A stretch of DNA of 56,577 nucleotides, taken from positions 1-56,577 of the forward strand of contig JAYWCL010000161.1 in assembly GCA_043780595.1 (NCBI GenBank), read 5' to 3'. The notes under the pieces were generated by a model that worked only from the letters and a program-made list of their open reading frames with translations, was not told the DNA's origin and ran no database searches. The translations under genes and the position numbers were made by a program. This DNA comes from Limnoglobus sp043780595. Its GTDB lineage: Bacteria > Planctomycetota > Planctomycetia > Gemmatales > Gemmataceae. Below, piece after piece: positions 22,388 to 29,634 of the stretch; position 1 is the first letter of the stretch; the number at the start of each line of letters is the position of its first letter.

Positions 22388-23139
22388 GTGAAGATGTACG
22401 CCTGATCGCAGTAGCTGAGGCGGTGCGAAATCGCCGTGAACCCGGCTTCTGTAAGGCGTGCGGTCACCTCTTCAGATGGCAGATAATGGAACCGCCCCGT
22501 ACGGGCTTCGCGCGTCAGCCACGCGCCGTAGCGATACATCCGCCACGACTTTTGCAGGTAGCGTAACGGCCGTTTCGCCCCGAACACGCCACGTAGCGAA
22601 CGCAGGCCCACCCGCGTCCACTTCGGGTTCGGTACATTCACCGAAAACACGAACGCGCCACCGGGCCGCAAGAGGCGATGGACTTCCGAAAGCACCGCAT
22701 CGTACGCCTGCGTCGACCAGTCACCCGTCACCGGATCGATCGATTCTGCGTAGGAAATCGACAACCCGGAAATGACGCGGTCGAAGCTGGCGTCGGGAAA
22801 CAGACCGAGGCCCGAACTGAAATCGGCACACACGAACCGGATGCGATCGCCCGGCGTCGGTGTGAGATCGCGTTGCAGATACTCGTAAGCTCGCTCGTTC
22901 GCGGCGGCGCAATCGAGGCCAACCACGCGACCAACTGTGCCGTGTGTGCGTTCCCAAATGCCCTTGCTCAACGAGCCGCCGCCACAACCGAGATCGAGCC
23001 ACTCTTGGCCCGCTTTCGGGTCGGCACTGTCGAGCGTATCCTCGCGCAACTGACGGTACGGTGGCAGTTCGTGCTGGCCCCAGAATGCCTTCGCGCACTG
23101 GGTATCCGGCCAGTAATTGATCGCGGTGCGTGTCTTCAT
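22372..23139 (-). CDS. Class I SAM-dependent methyltransferase
   Basis: A 255-residue methyltransferase started at ATG 23139. Motif I is EWLDLGCGGGSLSKG (48-55), motif II the acidic strand VVGLD and motif III-like FVCADFSSGLGLFPDASFD, followed by LLRPGGAFVFSV. These bind S-adenosylmethionine; the acceptor is unknown. It precedes and overlaps the acyltransferase gene by 16 bases. The longer upstream start (23175) would add a Cys/Pro-rich stretch not typical of the family. Confidence 0.85.
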   Translation of the reverse strand: MKTRTAINYWPDTQCAKAFWGQHELPPYRQLREDTLDSADPKAGQEWLDLGCGGGSLSKGIWERTHGTVGRVVGLDCAAANERAYEYLQRDLTPTPGDRIRFVCADFSSGLGLFPDASFDRVISGLSISYAESIDPVTGDWSTQAYDAVLSEVHRLLRPGGAFVFSVNVPNPKWTRVGLRSLRGVFGAKRPLRYLQKSWRMYRYGAWLTREARTGRFHYLPSEEVTARLTEAGFTAISHRLSYCDQAYIFTCTRS

Positions 23140-23239
23140 GCACGGAGAATATCCCGGACATGCGAGCGAACGCAAGGGGAGTTAGAAGTCGTGTAGAATG
23201 CAATTGTCTGAAATTCGACCAACAGCACAGGGGCGATCG

Positions 23240-23464
23240 ATGGATCCGACACACGCACTCGCGGCCAGCCGTACCTGGCCACCCGATCAACGATTGGCCT
23301 TTGCATTAAATCTGTGGGACGAGTTGATCGTTTCTGGCTGGCAACCCGAACCCGATGACGAACTCGCGTCGGAGCTCGATGCACGATTGGCTGCCCACGA
23401 AGCGAACCCGACCGATGTGCGAACATCCGAGCAAATCCGCGAGCGATTCCGGAGAAGCCAATGA
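23240..23464 (+). CDS. Addiction-module antitoxin (PF09720-like)
   Basis: A 74-residue acidic protein with AGGGG upstream of ATG 23240. The pattern PPDQRLAFALNLWDELI, then a short linker and DDELASELDARLAAHEANPT, is that of the 'putative addiction module component' family. It pairs with the RelE/ParE toxin that follows and overlaps it by ATGA, the usual coupling. It would neutralise the toxin and repress the operon. Confidence 0.85.
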   Translation: MDPTHALAASRTWPPDQRLAFALNLWDELIVSGWQPEPDDELASELDARLAAHEANPTDVRTSEQIRERFRRSQ

Positions 23465-23757
23465 TCGTTCCGGCGATTTATCTGCCTGCCGCCGAAGATG
23501 ACATTGAGAGTGTTTGGAGGTCGTACGAATCGTTGAGTCAAGGATTGGGAGATCGATTCGTCGCGGCCGTGATATCAAAGATCGATCTCGTCTGCGAGAA
23601 TCCTCTCGCTTACGGTCTGTATCGCCGCAAGATTCGTGCATGTCCCGTTCGTAAATTCCCTTTTGTGGTGTACTACATTGCTCGCGATATCGATGTGCTA
23701 ATCGTTGCCGTGCAACACGGTCGGAGAAGCTCACGCAGATGGCGAGATAGAACGTAG
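23461..23757 (+). CDS. RelE/ParE-family toxin
   Basis: A 98-residue protein with the RelE/ParE fold pattern: LPAAEDDIESVWRSYESLSQ (helix hairpin), ISKIDLVCENPLAYGLYRRK, then the beta-sheet block VRKFPFVVYYIARDIDVLIV and AVQHGRR at the end. It would inhibit translation (RelE type) or gyrase (ParE type); the motif does not decide between them. It overlaps the antitoxin gene by four bases. Confidence 0.85.
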   Translation: MIVPAIYLPAAEDDIESVWRSYESLSQGLGDRFVAAVISKIDLVCENPLAYGLYRRKIRACPVRKFPFVVYYIARDIDVLIVAVQHGRRSSRRWRDRT

Positions 23758-23843
23758 TAAAATGCTAGGCCAATTCATTCGGTCTGGCCTCGGCTCCTGT
23801 CTTTGGGTTAGACTGCTTTCATACATAATCCGGAGAGCGGCGC

Positions 23844-24722
23844 ATGAACACCGAACCGACCACCCACACCATCGTTTACCCCGAAGCGGATGGCAAGCCG
23901 ATGGCCGACAATACGGTGCAGTGGGAATGGATGGTGAAACTCGTCGGGGAATTGCGCGAACAGTACGTCGGGCAGAACATGTTTATCGCGGGGGATCTGT
24001 TTTGGTACCCCGTCGAAGGCGACCCGAAAATCGTCGTAGCCCCCGATGCGCTGGTCGTCTTCGGTCGGCCGCCCGGTCATCGCGGTTCGTACAAGCAATG
24101 GCTCGAAGACAACATCGCGCCGCACGTTGTTTTTGAAATCCTCTCGCCGAGTAACTCGACCGAAGAGATGGACATCAAACTCGAGTTCTACGAACAGCAC
24201 AACGTACAAGAATACTACGTCATCGATCCGCATCAGAACGCGGTCGAAGGTTATATCCGACGCCGTAACCGCTTGCGGAACGTCAAGGCAATGAACGGCT
24301 TCGTCAGCCCGCTACTCAACATCCGCTTTGAAGAGAAAGACGGCCAGCTCGCGATTTATGGCCCCGATGGCCGCGCATTCCAAACCCGCGAAGACCGCGT
24401 CCGCGAGATCGCCGAAGAGCTTCACAAGACATCCCTCGCGTTCGAGGAAGAGCGCACGCACGCAATCGAGGAAGGCCAAAGGGCGGACCTCGAAGCGAAA
24501 CGCGCCAACGAGGAAGCGCGACGGGCGAACGAGGAATCGCAACGTGCGAATGCCGAGGCGATCCGCGCGAATGCCGAAGCGAGTCGCGCCGATGCGGAGG
24601 CCAAACTTGCGAAAGTCGAGGCCACACGTGCCATTGCCGAAACGACACGCGCGAACTTTCTCGCGGCTAAGCTGCGCGAACTCGGCATCGACCCGGACAA
24701 ATTACCGGAGAGTGGCGCATAA
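23844..24722 (+). CDS. Uma2-family nuclease-like protein with coiled-coil tail
   Basis: A 292-residue protein. The N-terminal Uma2/DUF820 domain, of the PD-(D/E)XK nuclease superfamily, has candidate catalytic residues Asp68 (VVAPDALVVF), Glu98 (HVVFEILSPSN) and Lys112 (DIKLEFYEQHN). The C-terminal 75 residues are a long charged coiled coil built of near 7-residue repeats (RANEEARRANEESQRANAEA and similar). Uma2 proteins are very abundant in planctomycetes and cyanobacteria; their function is not settled. The tail is unusual and probably oligomerises the domain. Confidence 0.85.
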   Translation: MNTEPTTHTIVYPEADGKPMADNTVQWEWMVKLVGELREQYVGQNMFIAGDLFWYPVEGDPKIVVAPDALVVFGRPPGHRGSYKQWLEDNIAPHVVFEILSPSNSTEEMDIKLEFYEQHNVQEYYVIDPHQNAVEGYIRRRNRLRNVKAMNGFVSPLLNIRFEEKDGQLAIYGPDGRAFQTREDRVREIAEELHKTSLAFEEERTHAIEEGQRADLEAKRANEEARRANEESQRANAEAIRANAEASRADAEAKLAKVEATRAIAETTRANFLAAKLRELGIDPDKLPESGA

Positions 24723-24789
24723 ATTGCAACACTTACATTTCGGCGAGCTGAATTCTTCGGCTCGCAAGATTCCCTTTCGGAGCTTCACG

Positions 24790-25218
24790 ATGCGTAATCT
24801 GTACCTGCCCTTCCTCGGTCTGGCACTGTCGCTGTCCGCGTTTAGCCCCAGTTTCGCGGCCGACGACAAGCATCACGCGGCCTACGAAGCGTGTGCGAAG
24901 GCGTGCAACGACTGCCAGCGTGCGTGCGATATGTGTACGACGCACTGTGCCACGATGGTGGCCGACGGTAAGAAAGAGCATCTGGTCACGCTCAAAGAGT
25001 GCCAGGACTGCGCAACATGCTGCTCGGCCTGCGCCCAGATTTGTGCGCGGAGCGGGCCACAGACCGCCTTGATGGCGGAGTGCTGTGCGAAATGCTGCGA
25101 TCAGTGCGCGAAGGCGTGCGAGAAGTTCCCCGACGACAAGCACATGAAGATGTGTGCCGAGGAATGCCGAAAGTGCCAGAAGGCATGCGAAGCGATGGTC
25201 AAACACGCCGCCAGCTAA
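24790..25218 (+). CDS. Four-helix-bundle copper-binding protein (Csp-like)
   Basis: A 142-residue exported protein. Residues 1-23 form a signal peptide (FSPSFA then ADDKHH). The mature part has 22 cysteines in CxxC and CxxxC spacing along predicted helices (EACAKACNDCQRACDMC, CQDCATCCSACAQIC, CCAKCCDQCAKACE, CAEECRKCQKACE). This matches the copper storage protein (Csp) family, where cysteines line the inside of a four-helix bundle and hold many Cu(I) ions. The signal peptide suggests the exported Csp1 type. It ends just before a strong terminator. Confidence 0.88.
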   Translation: MRNLYLPFLGLALSLSAFSPSFAADDKHHAAYEACAKACNDCQRACDMCTTHCATMVADGKKEHLVTLKECQDCATCCSACAQICARSGPQTALMAECCAKCCDQCAKACEKFPDDKHMKMCAEECRKCQKACEAMVKHAAS

Positions 25219-25273
25219 CCCGCAACGCACACGAGCGGGAAGCGACCTTCCCGTTCGTATGCGATCCGACGCA

Positions 25274-25298
25274 CAACCGGCATCATGCCGGTTGTTTT
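25274..25298 (+). terminator. Terminator shared by the convergent csp-like and polX genes
   Basis: CAACCGGCAT (25274-25283) and ATGCCGGTTG (25285-25294) form a tight stem followed by TTTTCG on the plus strand. The stop codon of polX lies inside the stem, so this is the end of both transcripts. Confidence 0.75.
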
Positions 25299-27028
25299 CG
25301 TCTGGCGAGTTCCTTCGTCACCTCGGCGAGCGTTTGCGTGTTGAACACGTCGGCCTTGGTCAGCCAACCGCGGCGGGCCACGTTGACGCCGTAGATGTAC
25401 AAACCGAGTTCGTTCGGCGCGTGCGCATCGGGGTTAATCACGAGCGGGATGCCGAGCGCTTTCGCACGTTTCACGTACGGCCAATCGAGATCGAGCCGAT
25501 CCGGTTGCGCGTTGATCTCGATCATCTTGCCGTACTTCGCCGCCGTCTGAAGGACTTCCTCGAGGTTCACTTTGTACCCCTCGCGGCGAAGTAACAATCG
25601 CCCCGTCGCGTGGCCGAGCATCGTCGTCGCGGGGTGCGCGAGTGCCTTGCAGATGCGCTTCGTCTGTGCGTCTTCGCTGAGGTTGAAGAAGCTGTGTACG
25701 CTCACTACCACGTAGTCGAAACCGGCGAGTAACTCGTCGTCGAAATCGAGGCGGCCATCTTCGAGGATGTCCACTTCCGAGCCTTTTAGAATCTGCACGC
25801 CTTTCAGTTTCGCGTTGACTTCGTCGATCTCCGCCCACTGTTCGCGCACGCGCTCAGGGGTCAGCCCGTTCGCTACGGTGAGCGATTGCGAGTGATCGCC
25901 GACGCCGAAGTATTGCAGCCCGAGTTTCTTCGCGGCGAGCGCCATTTGTTCGAGAGTGGCCGTGCCGTCGCTGTAGAGCGTGTGGTTGTGGAACACGCCG
26001 CGAATCTGCTCGCTGACGATGAGATCGGGGATCGCATTGTCGGCAGCGAGGTCGACTTCGCCGGTGTCTTCGCGCATCTCCGGCGGGATGAACGCGAGGC
26101 CGAGTGCCTTGTAAATGGCCGCTTCCGTCAGCAGGCCCGTCGGCGGATTCGTACCGCTGAGCGCGTACTCGTTCAGCGACCAACCGCGCTCGATCGCACG
26201 TTGACGCAACCGCACGTTGTGGTCCTTACTCCCCGTGAAGTGCAGCACCGCGAACGGGAATTGTTCCTCGGTAACGACCCGCAAATCGGCATTCAGCACG
26301 ACCTTCTCGTGGCCGTATTTCAACTCGGCCACGACGCTCGATTTCGTCGCGCCTTTGCCGACGATCTGGATCACCTCGGGCAGCGTCGTGAATGCCTCCA
26401 TGATCGTCGCAGCATCGGCACTGCTCACGACGATGTCGATGTCCTTTGCAGTTTCCCGCTTGCGGCGAAGGCTCCCGCAGAGTTCCGCGCGCACGACGCC
26501 GGGGAACGCCGAGATGCGGGCGAGTAGCGCGGTACCGAGCGCGAACGCCTTGTCGAAGCGCACGCGGTTGCCGACGGTGCCGAGGAACGCGATGCCTTCG
26601 AGGATCTTTTGCTGCGTCTTTTCGCCGAAGCCTTTGAGTTCCGCAACGGTGCCCGCTTCGCACTCGGTTTTGAGTTTCTCGATCGTCTCGATCTTCAACA
26701 GCTCGTGCAGGAGCTTGATCTTTTTCGGGCCGATGCCGGGCAGCTTGAGCATCTGCAACAGTCCTGGCGGCACCGATTGGCGGAGCTCGTCGAGGTACGG
26801 CAACCGCCCCGTCGTCACGAGTGTCGTGATCTTCGCCTGGAGCGCATCGCCGATACCGCGAACGTCGCCGATGGACTTGTCCGCAACGATCTGTTTGAGG
26901 TCGCCTTCGAGTTGCGAGATCGTCCGCGACGCATTGTGGTACGCCCGGCACTTGAAATCGTTCTCGCCCTTCAGCGCCAGCAGCGTTCCAATTTCATCGA
27001 GCACAGCCGCCACTTCGTCTTTCGTCAT
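25283..27028 (-). CDS. polX: DNA polymerase/3'-5' exonuclease PolX
   Basis: A 581-residue family X polymerase, typical of bacterial PolX. The N-terminal 8-kDa-like and HhH region includes LPGIGPKKIKLLHE. The polymerase palm has CGSLRRKRETAKDIDIVVSS with GS and the Asp pair DID for metal binding. The C-terminal PHP exonuclease domain has HNHTLYSDG, GVGDHS and NPDAHAP with the metal-binding His/Asp residues. PolX works in gap filling and base-excision repair. ATG 27028 with an upstream GGAAG is chosen over the TTG at 27043. Confidence 0.95.
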   Translation of the reverse strand: MTKDEVAAVLDEIGTLLALKGENDFKCRAYHNASRTISQLEGDLKQIVADKSIGDVRGIGDALQAKITTLVTTGRLPYLDELRQSVPPGLLQMLKLPGIGPKKIKLLHELLKIETIEKLKTECEAGTVAELKGFGEKTQQKILEGIAFLGTVGNRVRFDKAFALGTALLARISAFPGVVRAELCGSLRRKRETAKDIDIVVSSADAATIMEAFTTLPEVIQIVGKGATKSSVVAELKYGHEKVVLNADLRVVTEEQFPFAVLHFTGSKDHNVRLRQRAIERGWSLNEYALSGTNPPTGLLTEAAIYKALGLAFIPPEMREDTGEVDLAADNAIPDLIVSEQIRGVFHNHTLYSDGTATLEQMALAAKKLGLQYFGVGDHSQSLTVANGLTPERVREQWAEIDEVNAKLKGVQILKGSEVDILEDGRLDFDDELLAGFDYVVVSVHSFFNLSEDAQTKRICKALAHPATTMLGHATGRLLLRREGYKVNLEEVLQTAAKYGKMIEINAQPDRLDLDWPYVKRAKALGIPLVINPDAHAPNELGLYIYGVNVARRGWLTKADVFNTQTLAEVTKELARRKQPA

Positions 27029-27114
27029 CGGTACTTCCCCCAAATGAAACGACCGCAGCCCCGTGGTGGTATGTTAGCGGAAGCATTCGGTCACTCGAAA
27101 GAAACGGAGTCAAC

Positions 27115-27495
27115 GTGAACGAAACCGACGCCCGCTTCTTCATCGCGAAATCGCCCATTCCTGGTGCCGGTTACGGTCTGTTTGCCGCGCAGCCGCTCGT
27201 GGCTGGCGAAACGCTGATTGCGATCGGCATCCGCATCGACCGCGACTCGCTCGCCGACCGTTGCACCGCCTACGCGGACGCCTACAAGTTCCGCGTCGGC
27301 GATCAGCTTCTCATCCCCATCGGCTTCGCGGGCATGGTCAACCACAGTTCCGACGCGCCGAACCTCGAAAAAGTGATCGAAGGCCACGAGTTAATCCTCC
27401 GCACACTCCGCAACATCGCACCCGGCGAAGAGCTACTCTTCGAGTACAGCCAATATGCGCAGGATCGGTTTATGTCCGGAATTCGCCGCGACTAA
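27115..27495 (+). CDS. Small SET-domain protein
   Basis: A 126-residue protein started at GTG 27115. It is little more than a SET core: GAGYGLFAAQP (SAM-binding strand), MVNHSSDAPN (76-83) and GEELLFEYSQY (104-114). SET domains are protein lysine methyltransferases; free-standing bacterial ones of this size probably modify a few substrates such as ribosomal or DNA-binding proteins. Pre- and post-SET cysteine motifs are absent. Its stop codon lies in a family R4 repeat shared with the remnant on the other strand. Confidence 0.85.
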   Translation: MNETDARFFIAKSPIPGAGYGLFAAQPLVAGETLIAIGIRIDRDSLADRCTAYADAYKFRVGDQLLIPIGFAGMVNHSSDAPNLEKVIEGHELILRTLRNIAPGEELLFEYSQYAQDRFMSGIRRD

Positions 27496-27578
27496 TTCCG
27501 GCGGCCCCTTCGTACGGGCTTCTTCGGCTTGTTGAAGTGATAGACGCCGTAACCCAAACCGGTAGGAGTGAATGTCAA
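27492..27578 (-). pseudogene. Possible C-terminal remnant of a degraded gene
   Basis: On the minus strand, just past the stop of the RelE-type gene, a frame reads LTFTPTGLGYGVYHFNKPKK and ends in an Arg-rich tail with TAG at 27492-27494. It looks like the end of a secreted or wall protein, but no start and no upstream domain exist, and its final codons come from an R4 repeat. Function cannot be given. Confidence 0.3.
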
Positions 27579-27871
27579 ACTCGACGTTTCCAAACGGAAG
27601 GATCGCGCGAAGTGTGAAATATCGAAATGACCACGATTTCTGTCGTTTCTAAACGGTACATGATGACGTAGGGAAACTGACGCACGACCGCTTTGCGCAC
27701 ATCGCGGTATACGACCCCATGCATTCGAGGGTTATTCGCGATGTCTCGAAGTAAGTCACGCACAGCAGAAAGGAGCACTTCGCCGAAGCCATCCCGTTTC
27801 GATTCGTACCAATCCACACCCGCATTCAGTTCATCGATGGCAATGGGCAGAAGACGTATTGGTAAAGTCAT
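27575..27871 (-). CDS. RelE/ParE-family toxin, second addiction module
   Basis: A 98-residue protein with the ParE-like pattern IAIDELNAGVDWYESKRDG, then LLRDIANNPRMHGVVYRDVR, and the core VVRQFPYVIMYRLETTEIVV ending in an IFHTSRDP-like motif. It starts at ATG 27871, overlapping the stop of the antitoxin gene by ATGA. It is a typical type II toxin, most likely blocking translation or gyrase. It is not closely similar to the toxin at 23461..23757 beyond the family motif. Confidence 0.85.
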   Translation of the reverse strand: MTLPIRLLPIAIDELNAGVDWYESKRDGFGEVLLSAVRDLLRDIANNPRMHGVVYRDVRKAVVRQFPYVIMYRLETTEIVVISIFHTSRDPSVWKRRV

Positions 27872-28089
27872 TTTTTCAATCGGGCCAGCGTTGCGGCTTC
27901 GACTTGCTCCCACGGGATTGCGGCATCCGGGTTCGCGGCGTGCGAGTCGAGGCGGCGGTCGATCTCTTGCTTCCACTCGTCGCTGATTTGCGAATCCTGC
28001 TCGACGCTTCCCAATATCTCGTGGGCGAGTGCGATCTTGTCCGCATCGCTGAGTCGGTCGATTCCGTAGTCCGTCATGGTCGGCGTCAT
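27868..28089 (-). CDS. Addiction-module antitoxin of the second pair
   Basis: A 73-residue acidic protein: LSDADKIALAHEILGSVEQD, DEWKQEIDRRLDSHAANPDA and a C-terminal IPWEQVEAATLARL. This is again the PF09720-type addiction component. GGAGG lies 4 bases before ATG 28089; a second ATG at 28077 is also possible. It is coupled to the RelE-type toxin by an ATGA overlap, and is divergent from the next plus-strand gene. Confidence 0.85.
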   Translation of the reverse strand: MTPTMTDYGIDRLSDADKIALAHEILGSVEQDSQISDEWKQEIDRRLDSHAANPDAAIPWEQVEAATLARLKK

Positions 28090-28234
28090 GGCTCCTCCGT
28101 TTGGTTTTCGTCATCCTACAACGAGCAAATCTGCCTCGCAAGCAGAATCGACTGCCCGAATACTGGACTTGGCGCACGGCAAAATAATCCCGATACTCCG
28201 CAATCACCCGCATCGAACAAGGAGGTTCTCTGCT

Positions 28235-28450
28235 ATGACCACGACCATGCGTATGTCTCACGTGCCCTCGTCGCCGACCACCGATGGTGCCGAACTCCAG
28301 TGGGCGGCCACCGAGATCGCCAGCCTGCTGCGACAATCCGAGCCGGGTTCGGTCGTCGGGGCCGTGCTGCAACAAACGCTGCGCGAGCTTTCGAGCTTGA
28401 AATCCAGCACCGGAACCGTCGTCGGCCCGTTCCGTATGAAGGCGGCGTGA
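28235..28450 (+). CDS. Small hypothetical protein
   Basis: A 71-residue protein with a strong AAGGAGG site 8 bases before ATG 28235. It begins with a Thr/Met-rich start and then an amphipathic helix (AELQWAATEIASLLRQSEPG, SVVGAVLQQTLRELSSL). No family is recognised. It precedes the lipoprotein gene by 86 bases. Confidence 0.55.
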   Translation: MTTTMRMSHVPSSPTTDGAELQWAATEIASLLRQSEPGSVVGAVLQQTLRELSSLKSSTGTVVGPFRMKAA

Positions 28451-28536
28451 GGTTTTCGATTCGTCTTGCTGCAATCGAACAACGGGGGTATTTCCCTCTC
28501 GCCGCGCAAACCTGCGCGAGCCTGATGAGGTACCGG

Positions 28537-29574
28537 ATGGGCGTTCCGCATACGCTGTCGAAATGGAAATCCATCGTCGTCGCGATGGGTTTTCTCCCGC
28601 TAGTCGGGTGTCTGACGCCGAAGTTCGTCGCTGCGCCCAAGCCAACGCCCACTGCCCCTGTTGTGTCACTTCCCGACCCGCAAATCGCGCAGAATAAGCC
28701 TCGCTTCGCCGAACTCGTGCCCGTGCCCGGCCAGCGGATTCCGCTTCGCGAAAACGCGACCGCACCGATCGTCGTCGAACGCGCTCATGCGGGGATCGTC
28801 TTACCGCCGACTCCGTCGCAGACCGTGGCCACGCAACCGACTGCCCCGCCGAAGATCGAAGAACCGAACCGCTTCGAACTCGCATCGAACGTGCTACAGG
28901 GGCAATCGCGGCGCGGTCCCGTGCCCGATGTACCGCTCATCACCGCACTGCGTTCGTACCTCGATAACCGCCAAGATTCCGCAATCGACCACCTCTCGCG
29001 GTTCGACAAACCGAACCAGGAACTGCTGCTGATACTGTTACCCCTCACCGCCGAGGCGCAGAATGCCGACCTCAGCGGTGGCACGCCGAAAGACCCGGCG
29101 ATGCTGATGAACTACCTCGAAGACGCCACGGCAATGGTCGCCAGAATCGCGCCGCTCATCGTCAAGAAAACCTGTTTCGTCGGCAGTGTGGTGCAGTACG
29201 GCATGTACGAACCACTGCCCGCCGGGTATCGTTTCCTTCCCGGCGGCATGGCAATGCTTTACGTCGAGATCGGCAACGTGCCCTCGGTACCAACGGGCAG
29301 TGATGGCTTCGCGACAAAGCTCGTCCGAACGGTACAAATCCACGACGCAAATGGCAAAGTCGTCGAGCAATACGACAAAGTCGAGAAACGCCAAACGACG
29401 CAAATCACGTTCACTGAGCCGATCGTCACGCGGAGCCAAGTCCACGATTTTTTCGTGAAGTTCGAGATGACGCTCCCCGATAAGCCGGGCAAATACACGT
29501 TGACATTTGAAGTACGCGACCCAGTCAACGCCCGCAAAGTACGCAAGACCGTCGACTTCCACGTGGCGGGGTGA
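28537..29574 (+). CDS. Lipoprotein with C-terminal immunoglobulin-like region
   Basis: A 345-residue exported lipoprotein: lipobox LPLVGC with Cys25. A Pro-rich linker (about 28-105) leads to a helical middle and a beta-rich C-terminus ending TFEVRDPVNARKVRKTVDFHV, which resembles an immunoglobulin-like or adhesin-type strand set. The start ATG 28537 has GAGG 6 bases upstream. The Pro-rich spacer would reach through the wall. I do not recognise the family. A family R1 repeat (29583-29612) begins 9 bases past its stop. Confidence 0.7.
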   Translation: MGVPHTLSKWKSIVVAMGFLPLVGCLTPKFVAAPKPTPTAPVVSLPDPQIAQNKPRFAELVPVPGQRIPLRENATAPIVVERAHAGIVLPPTPSQTVATQPTAPPKIEEPNRFELASNVLQGQSRRGPVPDVPLITALRSYLDNRQDSAIDHLSRFDKPNQELLLILLPLTAEAQNADLSGGTPKDPAMLMNYLEDATAMVARIAPLIVKKTCFVGSVVQYGMYEPLPAGYRFLPGGMAMLYVEIGNVPSVPTGSDGFATKLVRTVQIHDANGKVVEQYDKVEKRQTTQITFTEPIVTRSQVHDFFVKFEMTLPDKPGKYTLTFEVRDPVNARKVRKTVDFHVAG

Positions 29575-29582
29575 CCAACCAC

Positions 29583-29612
29583 TTTACGAGCCACCGAGCT
29601 TGTCCCGGTGGG
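29583..29612. repeat. Dispersed palindrome, family R1
   Basis: TTTACGAGCCACCGAGCTTG followed by TCCCGGTGGGG. It lies between the stop of the lipoprotein gene and the convergent SIR2-TPR gene. The outer right arm is missing. Confidence 0.65.
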
Positions 29613-29634
29613 GAAAGCACTTGCTGAGTATGCT

